From the NCBI GenBank assembly GCA_029721435.1, contig CM056583.1, positions 44,607,120 through 44,671,119 of the forward strand: a stretch of DNA of 64,000 nt. The letters are read 5' to 3'. The notes under the pieces are model-generated. The model saw nothing but the letters and a program-made list of their open reading frames with translations, had not been told where the DNA came from and made no database searches. Of this stretch, positions 40,122 through 56,689 are shown piece after piece. The stretch's first letter is position 1, and each line of letters opens with the position of its first letter. The stretch is from Gymnothorax reevesii. Its lineage: Eukaryota > Chordata > Actinopteri > Anguilliformes > Muraenidae. The translations under genes and the position numbers were made by a program.

Positions 40122-43100
40122 GATGTTCCAGGGCTTAGGAGTTTTTCCTCTGGTGGCTCTCGCGCAACCTTAACTGAACAATTCACTGTTACCAAATCAC
40201 TAAGAGGAGCAGTACAAACATTTAGTGGCCCCCATTAATTTGCGTGGTATTGTGCCATATTTATAATTTACATATCATGGGCGTTACAAATTTATCGTCT
40301 ATTGTATTATAAAATTGTTGACCAAAGCGTGAATCAGGTGCGTTGTTGCACCTTAGTTCGCTTAATGTATCCTTTGATGAAGTCCGGGATACTGTTGACT
40401 TAAAATAGTTTCGCTGTTACAGACTCCGCCGCAGCCATAGAGGTTATTTGCGATCAAATTGCAGGTCACTATTGCCAACCAATTTTATATATATTTGACA
40501 TAGGCATTCACAGTGGTGAGGCCTGGACGCCTATAGATTTTGTTTGAAAGCAGATTATAAAATAATTAAGGGTCTAAATGGCACAAACCCAGACAGAATG
40601 GCCCAGCTACCTTGGTTTAAGGTTATATTTGGTACTGATCGGAAGTTCGTGATTGCACATTAGCTTGTGACCTTAAATGACCTTTGATTCAAGGTTAAAT
40701 GGGGAAAACTCCCAATATCTTGTTCGTTTTTCCATTTAGAGCTCAGGTTTATATTGAGGATTGATGGGAAGTTATGTTTTAGGCATCAATTTGTGACCTT
40801 GGATTTCACCTTTGACCTTGGTCAAACAGGAAATGCCCTCTATATAATATTGTCTTGTGCACCCACATCGCACAAGATATACCTGTAACACTCTGAATTA
40901 CCTAATTCTAGCTAAAACCTAAAATGTTTAAATGAAGCATATCAATTATCGGCCTCATGGATTTTTTTTACCAGTAACTTATAACTACGGGACATAATAC
41001 TGCATTAAAGCTATTCTTACCTTTCTGGCATGTGGCACAGCACTTGGTAGAAATTTGAACATGAAAAACTCCGCCTCGCTGCAAAGTCCCACCCTCCTCC
41101 CCCTGCCTGACCTCTGAGGCTCCCCTTTTCCCCTGACGCATGTGGTGAGAAAGTGAGCAGCGTGAATGAAGCTGCTCTCATACTGCATGCGGAACAAATT
41201 TTTCGCACGACAAATTACATTCAAAGTCTCTTTTGCCATAGACTCCCACCCACCTCTTCCCCACAATGGATACAAATGACGACCCTGGCCATATCAGTGA
41301 ATATGACTTATTGACGTTTAGGGGATACCCCCATTTTCAATTGGAAAACTCATACCAGCATACCAGCCTGTTATAGTCCACCAATCAAATGCCACAAGGA
41401 GTACATTATGTCATTGTCATACCCAAATATAAAAACTGGAAATAACCTGATTCAATGTGTTATTGAGAGAACGCAGCAGGAAGCATGTTTCCATGTGTGG
41501 CTTGCTTGAAAAAAAAATCACTGAAAAAACTGTGTTTTCTGGTGTTTATTGATAATTGAAAGTATTTTCATAGATGTTTCAATCATTTTTTAATTATTTT
41601 ACAAAAAAAAAAAAAACACTGATGGTAAAACTGATTTGACTTCAAATCCATGGGACTCCAACCTGTTCCAAACACAGTGATGTACTGCATGGCTAATGAC
41701 CGAGTATCAAATAATCATGAAATGAAAACTAGTGGGATTTTTTCTTTGTTCCTTATAATTGCTTCATTGGGAGGCAAATGGTAAATTTTAAAATTCATGG
41801 TTAACAACAATAATTATATTTTAGCATTAAGGTAGGTATAAAATACATTTAAATACATTTATTTCTCTTTCATTCATAACAATTTAGTACCTACATCATA
41901 TGAACAACTTCTAAATACAGTAGATGAAAAAATAGCGATTTCTTTGCATGGCAACGGTATGCCCAATTAATTACTATTGTAAGCTTGTTGGGAGCTTCAG
42001 CTAAAAAGCCATGCATTTTGAAATGTTGTGTGCATACGGAAGTGGAGTATTCGACAAATGTTAGTACTCTTTATCATGTTTCAATACACCCCAAGTCAAT
42101 TTCACACCAGAATTCTCCTTTAAAGTGATGACTCATTTACATAAATTATGCTAATTAGGCCCCGAGATGGCTATCGCAATGTGGAACTTGATCAAGTACC
42201 TCAGGCAGGATATCTCTAAAACCTTTAATTACAATATTCTCAAATTTTCACGGATCATTTATGACTATATAGTGCATGTTCTGATCAGTGGGTTTTTAGA
42301 AACAATATTTCTGTGAAAAAATATGGGATTTTAGTGTTTTTTTTTTTTGTTTTTTTTTTACGTTATTGGGTAGATATGATATGAACAGATCAGTTCATAG
42401 ATATGCATCTGATTAACTTATATTCCAAGTTTCACAATGACAGCATGAGAGAAAGAGGAGAAATGGTGTTTGAAGCAATGCTCCGCAGGTCAAAATCAAT
42501 ATTTTTGAGAAATTGACAAAAAACAACAGATGTCCATATTTTTGATAGTCCTATCAAGTACACACACTATGAACTTACTGAAGGTCATTTTAAAGAAATA
42601 TCAAAAACAATTTTTTCCCAAAAAAAAAAGGCCTATTTCGGGAGTGTTTACCTGCCTTAAAAATATCATTTCAGTTAAGGAGCTTGCCACCTGCTACATC
42701 CCTTCTGTTATCTCTGTTTGTTTTAAATTGTTAGCAATGTTTGTAGGTGAAAAACAATTGACAACCTTTGATCACAAAAGCATTAGCTATTCATTCTGAA
42801 TTGAGATGAAGATCATTCGGTTTGTATCAATGTTCTAGAGGTGAAACAAGAACTTCACTGGAATCCACCAGTGGCAAATTCATTTGATTGGACGTGATTA
42901 GGACAGGTATGCACTTGTGTGTGCAAGATCCCACAATTCATTGCGCATGTGAGCCTTAAAACTGAGACCTCTCCATAGACCACAGCAGTCAAATTGTATC
43001 AATTTGAATTAGATTGGGTTAAGAGATCTGGGCAGCCCTCAACATTTTTTTCACTTTCAAAAATTTTGCATCCTACAGGGGGCAGCGTCTCTCTTTTTTT

Positions 43101-45131
43101 CTTCACTTTCTGAGCTATATCGGCCAGGAAGTTTCCTGATCAACTGGGCTCTATGAAAAAAATAATGGACATGTGGGGGAAAAATAACATCTTAGAAGTT
43201 GATCTTTGTCATTTGTGGATCTGAATTTTCTTGGGTGTTAAATTGTGTGCAGTATGCAAAATATATTAACTGTATTTTGTTAAGTGATGAATTCTACCTA
43301 TATAGTGGTAAACATACCTTGGACATTGGGAATGTTGAGTCTTTTTACTTCCCCTTTTCCAGATGGATTGAGCGTGTATTCTGTTCTCCATGTATTCGTC
43401 CATCCCTTTCTGGCACATGGCACTCTGAGATACACGATAAGCCTGTAACTATGTTTACGTTTGTACATCACATGCTTTAAGATGATCTGTCATTCCAATT
43501 ATTTTTTTCTGAAGTATCAGAACAGGTGAAACCATATTCTGTTATTTCTCACAGTTAGACACCCACTCAAGATTGTTTGGAGCCTAAACAAATGGAAGGA
43601 AAAATTCCTGATTTCCTGAACAATGGGGAGACACACTATTACTACTATAAAAGTAATAGCCTCTCTTGAGCTGTGATGGCTAAACACGACCGAAAATTCC
43701 GCTAATTCTGAATGACAAATTTTTCAGTCGTTGAGCCAGAGGATTGTAAGCTAAAGAAAACTGATAAACGAAGGGTTAAAGTGGGATACTATTTCACGGC
43801 TGAATGCCGTGTAGTTGGTAGGCTTACCTGACATTTCTTCTGTATGACATGTGAAAAGGGAACACCATGGAAACGGGACATGCTAGAAGAGTATTTGTTT
43901 GGATCTTTTTAAGCAAAACATTGTCTAATTTCTCCCCGGGCAGTTTCCCTTTTATTCATGAAAGCGATTGTATGAGTCTGCTTTAAATTTGTGGATAAAC
44001 ATGTTCAACAATACATCCATAACCATACAAAAAGTTTGAGTGCACCAGCAGTGAACTAAATGGAATGAAATCGAGCACCTGAATAATTGACTGTATAATG
44101 AACTGCTACGGCAAGCATCTATTCCCAATTTGATTTTTTTATTTTTTTTTTTATTTGGTGTAATGTGTATGCACTATTTACTTAACTACACTGCAAGGCC
44201 GTGAACAGGATGTTTGCAAAACACATCCATAATTCTTTTTGGCAGCCAAACAGAGTATGGAGCATATACCATAATCTAACTTTATATTTAACAGCTGTGA
44301 ATGGTTTGAAATGTTGCTGTAGAACCCCTGGGTTGAGAGGGATTCTCTTAATGCCCTAGAATAGCCTCCCCAAAAAAGAAATGTCAGACATGTCTGTGTC
44401 TTTGTCTCGTCTAAACACAAAAATAAATAAATAAATCATGAGTCAACTGCGTGTAATTTATCAATAAGCATAATGCACTAAAATAGCTGAACTCACCATG
44501 CATTGTGAAATATGATTCAGGAAAGAGTGTGGGCCAGAAGAAATAACTGGAATAACTGAAATAAAAGTTTTCTCCAAGCCAAGGCTTAAAACCCTCCTGC
44601 AAAGCTATAGAGATTGATCCAGTTAAAAATCACTGAAATAATAATAATGATAAGAAGAAGAAGAAGACATTATTATTATTATTAGTAGTAGTAGTAGTAG
44701 TAGTAGAAGCAGTAGTGATATTATTGAAGCAACATTGTTTAGGACAGTTGTTAGAATCACATTTGGTGGAAACCCATTGGCATCCTATGTAATTACATTC
44801 AACTTTAAGTAACATTGAGGAATGATAAATAGAGATGTTTTCAACAGTTATACTACATATACTGTGTACTTTTATGTCTGCAAGATGCTAAAAGTGTTCA
44901 CGTCTCAAAACCTTTTTGCATCAGAAATGGCCTCTGTGGTCTTTGTAGTCTTATGTCAAATGTGTGTTAACCCAATGATTCATTCTTTGAAAACACCACA
45001 GTACAAGGTACAAAAGTAGTAACTTTGTTTTTTTTTTAACATTTGTTATTTCCATATTTTTTTATAATATGTACAATATTATGAAAATATTTTATTTACA
45101 AATGTACAAAATGAAATGGATGGTATAACAG
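40122..45131. other. Intergenic DNA between rad23b and klf4, largely unclassified
   Basis: AT-rich. A GTGACCTT-type two-unit repeat (offset ~125) lies at 40660-40820. TACACCCCAAGTCAATTTCA followed by CACCAGAATTCTCCTTTAAA at 42086-42124 looks like one transposon end; I could not find its partner. A compound AAG/ATT/AGT microsatellite is at 44638-44707. No gene recognised. Confidence 0.5.
44638..44707. repeat. Compound trinucleotide microsatellite
   Basis: Runs of AAT, AAG, ATT and AGT in tandem. Confidence 0.85.
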
Positions 45132-45851
45132 CAGTGGTTTGCAAAACTCGGTCCTGGAGTACCCCCATGTATGCCGGTTTTCGTTCCAACCACTAGTGCA
45201 ATCAAAGAATTTTAACAAGTTGTTAATTTATCTTGAGTAGGTGCTTTTGACGTTAAGAGGGACTACTTATTTCCTTAATCAACATTATTTGAGAAATCGT
45301 TTAGCAATGCTTCAAAGAATATTCTGTAAATAATTCCCAAATTTCACATAGTTCTCATTGCATTATGGCAGTCAATTTCATAAAAAGAGGCAACATAAAA
45401 GGTTAGTAGGCTCCTAATTTGGTTGTCATTAATAATTTTTTTCCTTAAACATCACCACAATGCAGATTTGCCTCAATCATTTAGTTTTAAGTAATAAATT
45501 ATTTTTTTATGATCTAGCCAATGGGTAGGACTGGTGGTTCAGGTGTCAGGATGATGTAGCCACCCATTGATTCAGGTCATTTTCCATTGGATCAGCGAGA
45601 GATGATTTGCCTCTTTTCATGCAAGTGGATGTTTGCAAAAAAGCCCAAACAGCACTACAAGTCCACACGATATTCTTCATATCATGTATAGCTATTCCTG
45701 GCTGACACAATGCGACTAAGAGTTTTAAGTAGTCCCGCATGGAAAGGGGGGAAAAAATGGATAGCTTGTCAAAATAATTTGATTGCCATTGTGGTTGGAA
45801 CAAAAACCAGCATGCACAGGGGTACACCAGGGCCGAGTTTGTGAGCCACTG
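45132..45851. mobile_element. Non-autonomous hAT-like element with ~60-base inverted ends
   Basis: The left end reads CAGTGGTTTGCAAAACTCGG, the right end inverted reads CAGTGGCTCACAAACTCGGC. The similarity runs on through GGTTTTTGTTCCAACCAC. CAGTGGTTC-type ends are typical of hAT. I could not confirm an 8-base duplication. No transposase inside. Confidence 0.8.
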
Positions 45852-46289
45852 AATCACAAAATTAGTGTAAACAAAAAAATACTTTCTTTAGAAAATTGGT
45901 ATTTTTATTAACATTTATATATATTATTGCACTTAGCAAACACAGTGCATTGAAAATTGCCATCACCAATGATGAACATTATATTCATGTGATCTAAGTC
46001 AAGCATGTGGAAGACCAGTTTCAAAGAAATGTAAAAAAAAAAAAAAAAAAACTATATGGCACAAAAAAACATTTTAATTTTTTGTTTTTCCTTTTTGTAC
46101 CTTTAAATACATCTTTCTCTGAGCACCATCCTGTTACAAACTATAAATTATTTGTACCTGAATTTAATGGCTTACAAGAGCAGTATAAAAATATACATAA
46201 TTATACAATGTTGAACAGTGTGTTCTTATGAAGACAAATGGAATGTTTCAGGTTTGAAGCCATATTTCATGGATTATATTGCTTGTCAT

Positions 46290-46589
46290 TCATTTTATTT
46301 TTCCCTGAAAGTCATGCATTTCCAGTCATACTTTGGCACCTGGTCCTCCAAGTTTTGTCATGAATAAATTAGAATTCCAGTTTAGTCCCCCCTCCCCACA
46401 AAAAAAAAAAAAAATCTATAAATAGCCAGTCCAATGGAAGACAATGAAAACACCTGAAGTTCCACTTTTGTTCTTAAACATCACAGACAACATGCAGGTC
46501 ATTTGGCACATCTGTTCAAAGGCAGTGTGTGGTGTGTAAGGCCACTGATTTGTTCTTTTTTTTTTTTTTTGCCACTTTCCTTAATTGTC
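46290..46589 (-). other. klf4: klf4 3' untranslated region (minimum extent)
   Basis: Non-coding sequence after the TGA. The first minus-strand AATAAA is at 46294-46299. Another, at 45904-45909, would make a ~690-base 3' UTR; sequence cannot decide between them. Confidence 0.4.
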
Positions 46590-49551
<2,962 letters not shown>

Positions 49552-49729
49552 ATCGAAGTCACTGGGTGGCTGCCTGTAAGAATACAACATGCAAGTGAAT
49601 CATTGGTTTTTCTGCTTTCCATTTTCCTCTAAACAAATGTTTGGCCCAAAATTTAAATCGATTAAATATGTAGAATAAACGAACCGTTGCCTTGCCTGGA
49701 TGAAAAACGCACCTCATGAATGGGAATAA

Positions 49730-49737
49730 TTTTTATA
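49730..49737 (-). promoter_or_regulatory. klf4: Candidate klf4 TATA box
   Basis: A minus-strand TATAAAAA about 180 bases upstream of the klf4 ATG. It would place transcription start near 49700 and give a leader of ~150 bases. No expression data support it. Confidence 0.35.
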
Positions 49738-49799
49738 TTCACTTGGCGATCCTCAGATATTCAACTGAATAAAAACTGCAGGCGATTTCGAATGAGTAG

Positions 49800-52094
49800 T
49801 AAGTGTCCCCGCTCTTGTTACGCGTTGCTCCTCACTACACTGGGACGTGCCATGCTTGTGGAAGCAGAACTGTGATGCAAATTGATCAGGAATGAGGCGA
49901 GACCCGGGGATTCCCTCCTCTGATTTGTTCTGGGTCTGCCATAGGCAGTCTTGCTTTGGTTGTGTGAATGAACCTCAAGTGACAGACGGTGTTAAATGGA
50001 CTATCTTACGTCTTAAATCGTCACGATCTTGTTGCCCAGCAACGGGGAAAATACAGCCACATATAACGTCGGCCCTACCTTCGGCATTGAGTTCGTCATA
50101 ACACGCAACGCCCTGGCAGCTGGTTAGTAGAGCAGAAAAAAAGCCAAGAAGTCTCCTGTTACTGTTTGTATCCAAACAGACCGATAGCAACAGGCAGGCC
50201 GTACGTGCAATGACTGTTTGCTTTTTATTCACTTCTAAAGTGGAAGAACCGGATTCTCGCAAAGTTCTACGAGAGATAAAGGATACACTGAGGTCTGGAA
50301 CAATAAGACAGCAAAGGGAATGCGGACGCGATGTGTTTTACGAGAGGGTTTCTTTTATTTTATTTATTTATTTATTTTTTATTCTTCGTATATGTGGCTG
50401 TATTATCCACCCGAAACAAACGGTTGACTCAATGCCGTGCAGTATTAACGAATATGTTGACAAATTATTTATTTATCTTTATTTGCCTATTTATTAATCT
50501 GTGCAGTGTGCTGAGCATGCGAGCATCTTAACATCCTTAATTCAATTCCAGCATGTGCTGGGTACAGTGTGAAGGGTTGATAACGTTCGGCTGTTAGTGT
50601 TTTTACAGTTTGGGTGTTCGATATTGCACACGTAATATTAGGTCATGCAATGACGTGCAAGTGTCTTTAACCCTAAAGGTGTGAAGGCTATGGGCCATTA
50701 GCTGAAGAATTTTGACTCCGGCGGGCTCCCCGGAGATTTTTAGTCATATAACTTGAATGAAAGTTCCATGTCGTAAGAAATACGTTATCTCGCGTGCAGT
50801 TGCGACATGCTAAGGAGATCTGCGATTTGCGTCATATTTATTCATTTATTTACTTGCTAATTTATGTTTTGATTTTTTTTTTTTTTTTTGGTCCCTTAGC
50901 CAGTGATAAAAGTATGCAAATGCAAATAATAACTTTCCCCATTGACAGTACAGGAACGAAATTAGACATTTAATTTTAATGCAGGATATCTATTGATTAC
51001 TGCCAATGTATTTTTTTTTTTAACTGTCGAAAACCCTGACCATTCACAATTTGCACAATTTATTGGAATTGCATAATCTTATGAAAGTTTCCCCACCAAA
51101 ATATGTGTTTGCTGCAAAAGTTGGAAGCTGTATTGTAGTTAGCGCTTAATGTGTGTTGAAATTTAGATGAGATGATTGAACCATAGAATGTGATCTAGTA
51201 TTTATATCAGTTTTATCTGCCAAAATTTAAGAACAAACATTTATTGTATTATAATCCTGTTAAAACAGGATCTGGTGCGTCCACTTCACGTCTTTAGTTT
51301 GTTTGCCCTTGTCTTCCTGCTGAGTACACTGCCTGGGAAGATTGGTATTGACATTGCTGCAGCACTTTACTTCCACTCATTGCCACTGGATATGTGTTGA
51401 TATTACATTCATGGGTTTACAAATTTAAATTATGTATGATTTCCCCCCTTTTCCTGCTTATTATGGAAGCTATTTAACATTCAACTCACTACTTGATATT
51501 GTCAGTCATTTTAAATTATGCCCCCCCCCACCATTATTATATCACAGTAATATAATATGGATTGATGTACACGGCCCCTCAACATTTCTAGGCGCTCAAC
51601 CACTCAATATTTTCCTATAGTGATGCTTTTTGTAGTTTCCATCTACAGATCGTGCTTGTTTTGGGGGTGACTTACCTGAAGGTTTCTCTCTAGCATATTG
51701 AATATATGTTTATTTTGTCTTGGTTCAATCAAGAATTTTCCATATTTTGGCTTTGAAAGGTATCTTTGCTGCCTTAGCAGTATAATTGGGATTGGTGCCT
51801 TGCTGTTGTTGGGCGAAAATAAAAAGCTTAACATATACTTCAATAAATTTTCTTCGGCAACCAGCGGGGACATCATCAGTGAAGAAAAGTTAATCAGGAC
51901 CTTACCTGTCATACTCACACATTCTAGAACCAGAACACCCCACCACCATGCCCCTGATTTTAGGTACTCCCGGGTTGTGTTCCTCTTGCTGTCACTAGGC
52001 TACTTGGTTTCCATAATCTGCTTCCATGTGCTTTCATTTTTATCTCTGCATCGTACTCATGGTACACTAATCAAATAACTTTTCATCCTGGGTC
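49800..52094. other. DNA upstream of klf4, no gene recognised
   Basis: Proximal upstream DNA. It contains a TTTA repeat near 50355 and poly-T runs. It may hold klf4 promoter or enhancer elements, but none is identifiable by sequence alone. Confidence 0.45.
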
Positions 52095-54010
52095 CTTCAT
52101 CGGTCATCTGTCGGCCACTGTCCGTTCATCAACAATTTTGGTTATTGCTGTTTCAACATGACTACTGGATGGATCTTTAGCAAGTTTAGCATACAAGACC
52201 CTCTAATTGTCAATTTATGCACTGAATAACATTTTTGCCTCATGCACATATTCAAAATGGTTGCCAGGCTGCCATGTTTAATGAATTTGTTATTGCTTCT
52301 CCATGACAAGTATCAAATGTAAAATCAGCAAATCCTGCATACTGGTACCTCCTGCTATTTAGTGGTACAACATGTGATTTTTTGCCTCATTTACCTATCA
52401 AAATGGTCTTTTGGCTTCTATGTTGAATCTTTGACTCTAAAGGTTGTTATAGCTATTCATGCAAAACTGCTGGATGGATTTTTTTCTCACATTTTGTATG
52501 CGTTTTCCCCCTGAGGTTTAGTTGTGCTCTACATTGTTTTTACCTCCTTGCCTAGTTCAAAATAGTTGCCGTGTTCAGTTAATTTGTTATCACTACTCAA
52601 GAAAAACTACTGGACAGATTCTCAACAAATTTTGTGTACAGGTCCCCCATATGGTCTAGTTATGCAACATGTCTTTTCTCCTCTCATGGCCAGGAGGGTT
52701 TCCTTCTTGAATTTGGAATTTTGAAGATTGTTATCATTATCCACGTGCACTGGGAAGATCTCTCTCATATTTTTTTGACAGGTTTGCCCTGAGGTGACTG
52801 GACATTATATAAATCCAGCATATAGGTTCCACTAAATGTCTAGCCGTCCATTATGCGATGTTCTCCCCAATTTGCATATTTCAAGTGATTGGCAAGAATT
52901 TGCATTTTCAAATTGGCTGCCTGGTGACTGATGAATGAAAGTGTTATTGCTACTCCGAGAAAACTACTCAGTGGATCTTTACCAAACACTACACACTGGT
53001 TCCTCTTACTTTGTAGCTGTGCTTTATGTAATTGTAGGCCTCATTTGCATATTCAAAATGGCCAACAGACCTCCATATTGAATTTTGGTTTTGAATTAAA
53101 TCGATATCTGCTTAAAATGGCCTGAAGGATCTATGTAAAATTTTGTAAAAATGTTTTTCCTGAGGTGTATTAGCGCACAAAGCAGTTTTATACCTCATTA
53201 TCCTAAACAAAATGGCTGCCAGGTTGTCAAATTGAATTAATTCCTTTTCACTATTCCAAGAAAACTACTCATGGATCTTTTCTGCAGAGGTCCTCCCTAT
53301 GGTCTAGTTATGCACCATGGAATTATTGGCCATATATGTGTATTCAAAATGGCCAACTGGCCTCCATCTTGATTTTTTGACTCCAAAGTTTATCACTACT
53401 CCAGTAAAACTGTCAGGTGGGTCTTTTTCAAAATTTGTCTCAAGGGTCTCCCTAAGGTCCAGTTGTGCAGCATGTGTTTTTTCTCCTCTTCTGGATAATC
53501 AAAATGGCTGCCAGTTCACCATGTTAAACGTGTTTATCACTACTCCAAGAAAACCACCCTGTGGATCTTCACCAACTCTGGTCAGTTGTCAGTTGGCCTC
53601 GTCTTAAATTTTGCCTGTGATATATGTCATCCTATTCCGGTAAGACTGTTTGATATACCTTTCCCAAGTTTTGTGTAGGTGCAAGTGTGGACCATGTTGT
53701 TTTTAACTTTATGTGTGCATAAAATGGCTGCCAGGTTGCCATTTGAAAATAATATGTTAGGCGTATTCCTGTGAACTGTTGAAGGTATTTTTGTCAAATT
53801 TGTAATGCATGTTTCAAATAGGATTTGGTTGTGTCCATTTATATATTTTACTCATTTCAGTATTCAAAATGGCTACCATGCTACCTTTTAGAATTTTTGC
53901 TGTCAAGTTTTTTACTGCTATTCTTGTGAAAGTTTCTGCATGTTCTGTCAAGAGTGCAGTTTTGCACTGTGCGATTTTTGACTTCATTTCAGTATTTTAA
54001 ATGGCTGCCG
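52095..54010. repeat. Degenerate ~150-base tandem array with CAAAATGGCTGCC motifs
   Basis: About twelve diverged units. The anchor motif occurs near 52252, 52398, 52555, 52690, 52903, 53053, 53206, 53343, 53499, 53718, 53865 and 53996. Most spacings are 131-157 bases and two are ~215. Each unit also carries a form of CCAAGAAAACTACTGGATGG and GGTCTAGTTATGCA. Short frames in it are not genes. Confidence 0.85.
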
Positions 54011-54539
54011 GGCAGCTGATAGGAATTCCTTCTTAACTTTGAATGTATAGTTTTCCTGTTGTATTTCCTTGACTTCATTCTTACTTGTTTAGGGGGAAAA
54101 GAACTAGGTCAGAGATTCTAGGCACAATAAAAAGTGAAAAGAAAAATTGACGCTGTAATGCAAGCATAAATATCATTATTTGTGTAATATATGTATTCTA
54201 TCAGTAAGTTATTTTCAGTATTTTGTAAACCTAATGAATCTGAGGCTGTTGCAGCTTTGCACTTTTAAAAAAGTTGCAATGTTTTATGGTGAGAGTAATG
54301 TTAATGGGATTAGCATGCTCATTTTACCAGAATATCAGGTTTGTTGTTTGATTTTAAAACAATTGATTTTTGTCTTAAATTACTGCATTCACTTTTGCTT
54401 TGAATGGCATACTGAGTAGATTTCCCTGTAAAAATTCTTAAAAATTTTTTTTTTACTTGTTTGGGACATTTCTTGGCATCAACCTTTGAGTAGTGGATGT
54501 GCAGCCCCCAGCCAATACCAACACATAACTTAGCAACCT

Positions 54540-54860
54540 GGTTTCCCTGGAGGAAGCAAAAATAGCTGACTCAGCACCGTCGACTTTTCTTGGCTTGGTG
54601 CCATCTGAGATGGACAGCAGCAAAGTTTAGGCATGTTTTGTGGTCTGAAAAGTCAACATTTCAAGTGTTTTTTTTTTTTTTTTGAAAAAGTTGCTGCCGC
54701 ATTTTCCAGACCAGCGGCCACTGGGACAACCTTAGCTGTTATGAGTATGAAGTCCAAAAGCCAGTGTCTGTCATTATTTAAGAGTGTACATGACATGGGT
54801 GACTTGAACATTTGTGAGGGCATCAGTATTGCAGAAAGTGGGGTGACCCACTTTCTGGGG
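54540..54860 (+). mobile_element. IS630/Tc1-type transposon fragment, opposite orientation
   Basis: Plus-strand sequence reads ATCTGAGATGGACAGCAGCA, GTGGTCTGAAAAGTCAACAT and GACTTGAACATTTGTGAGGG, matching in inverse the transposase region of the copies at 38500-40121 and 56690-57712. It is short and heavily mutated. Confidence 0.6.
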
Positions 54861-56636
54861 GGGTGACCATGGACAATTCTAGGGGCCCAACATTCCCAGG
54901 GGCCCCACAGAGGATACTGTCATTATTATAAACATTTGTAAATAAAATTTGTACCATTCATGATTTTGTACTGCCCAAGTTGCAAAGTGCCTGAACTGAA
55001 AACATTTTTTTCTGCAGGTTGGTTGGTACCATTACGTACATCAGCCAATCACAGCTTGGCTCTGGTACCATTATGCGTGCCATCAGCCAATCACAGCTCC
55101 GCTGTACTCATGCATCGAGGAGAATGGAAAAGCATTCGACATTGTCAGCTCAGTTGTGCACGCGGCAAATTTGTAAATGCTCGTCTTACAATAAAGATGT
55201 AAGTATTCCACAATCCGCATAATTAGCTGGTCAGCTGCAGAAGTCCAATAGTCTTGTTATTAGCCTTGGCTTCGGTGACTAATACTGCAGATTGGAGGGC
55301 AAATTTCGTGATCTCAGACTGTTTTTCCGTTACCAGTTTTTTATTTTCCTATATAGATGTTGCGCATTTTGAATGGTATTAAATGGAAACGTACACAGAG
55401 AGTAAGGACGATGTCCAACGTTATTAGCCCTAAAAACGCTGTCTGCTTTGTGACTGTAGGCCCATGGTCCTCACATCATACCCTACGAGGTCCGAGGACT
55501 GCTGGTTTTCCACCCTCCCTTTACCTGGGAGTCAGGTGTAAACACGGTCTGGCCAATCAGAAGCAGGAATTGTTCATTTACTTGTCTGGGATAACAGAAA
55601 ATGTGGGCTGGATTTGGATTCGAGGTCCAGATTTGAGGACCCCTGCTGTAGGCATTGCGCTGATAAGCCTATTGTTGTTGCTGGAGTACATCAGGGATTC
55701 GTTACCAGTTGGTTTCTGAATCAGTATTTTTGAACATTTGCCGCAATCGACAAAATACAATTCTACTGACCGCTGCCCAATTATCTGAACCCCAAAGAAA
55801 ACAGACTATAAATTTATAAGCACTGCGGCGTATACCATCTTTATCGTGCTCTAATGAAAATAAATCATCTTGCACTCGGACTAACCAGTCACCGATTTCA
55901 TACATGATACGTGAATAATCATGTACATGCAGGACTTCAGATCAGAGTGGAGGAGCGCTTCCAATCTAATCAATCAGGATAGAAGGCTCATGATTGATGT
56001 TAAAACGAGCTAGCTAAATAAAACCATTTGCCACTGGATGCATGCATCCATAGCTTGTATCAACGTCAATCTCTTACTCTCTGTCCTGATGGATAGTTCT
56101 TCAGTAAGATTATTTACTTTTATTCCCAGAACATGTTCATGATTAACAATCGACAAAAACGTATTTTTCCGGAATGCGCCTTTAATATTAAATGCCTTTA
56201 TGCACAGATGCTGCAACCCTAGGAAATATTCTTCAACCCCCCATACACAAGATACAGTCGAATGGGAGGAAGGTGAGCACTATAGGCTACGAGATGATAC
56301 ATAGCCTAATAGTCTGTGAATAAAAGGCCTTGAGGTTAAGATTTCTGTAAAATGAATATATTTGTAAACTTGCTAGGCTACCTTAGTGTACAATTATTGA
56401 AATGAACTGAAAAACTGGCACACTAAGACAGGTTTGTGAGTTAGTTTTATTTAAAATGGAAGTTGATGTTTCCTTGCAGGTTATCCATGCCCAGGTCATT
56501 CAAATCAAAAAGTTTACCTGTATCACAACTATGTGTAGCTAATGTAGCCTATAATCTACTGTTAAGGCCTATGACAGATTCTGAATAGAGTCAGGGCCAT
56601 CTTGAAGCCATGAGGCAACCACAGAGGAGTCCAGTG

Positions 56637-56643
<7 letters not shown>
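54861..56643. other. Intergenic DNA, no gene recognised
   Basis: Contains a near-perfect local duplication at ~55028 and ~55069 (TACATCAGCCAATCACAGCT / GCCATCAGCCAATCACAGCT). Several frames up to 120 codons (55357-55719) resemble no known protein. Confidence 0.45.

Positions 56644-56668
<25 letters not shown>
56644..56668. repeat. TA microsatellite
   Basis: Uninterrupted TA dinucleotides beside the transposon at 56690. Confidence 0.85.
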
Positions 56669-56669
<1 letters not shown>

Positions 56670-56689
56670 GAACCCAAAACCAGTGAAGT

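Noticed and set aside
45546..45857. 103-codon minus-strand frame as a gene
   Set aside because: It lies inside the hAT-like element, reads through its terminal repeat, and matches no transposase motif.
52931..54000. Several 60-96 codon frames
   Set aside because: They fall inside the ~150-base tandem array and repeat the same unit.
52095..54010. CRISPR-like regular repeats
   Set aside because: Vertebrate DNA, degenerate 150-base units with no short identical repeats or unique spacers.
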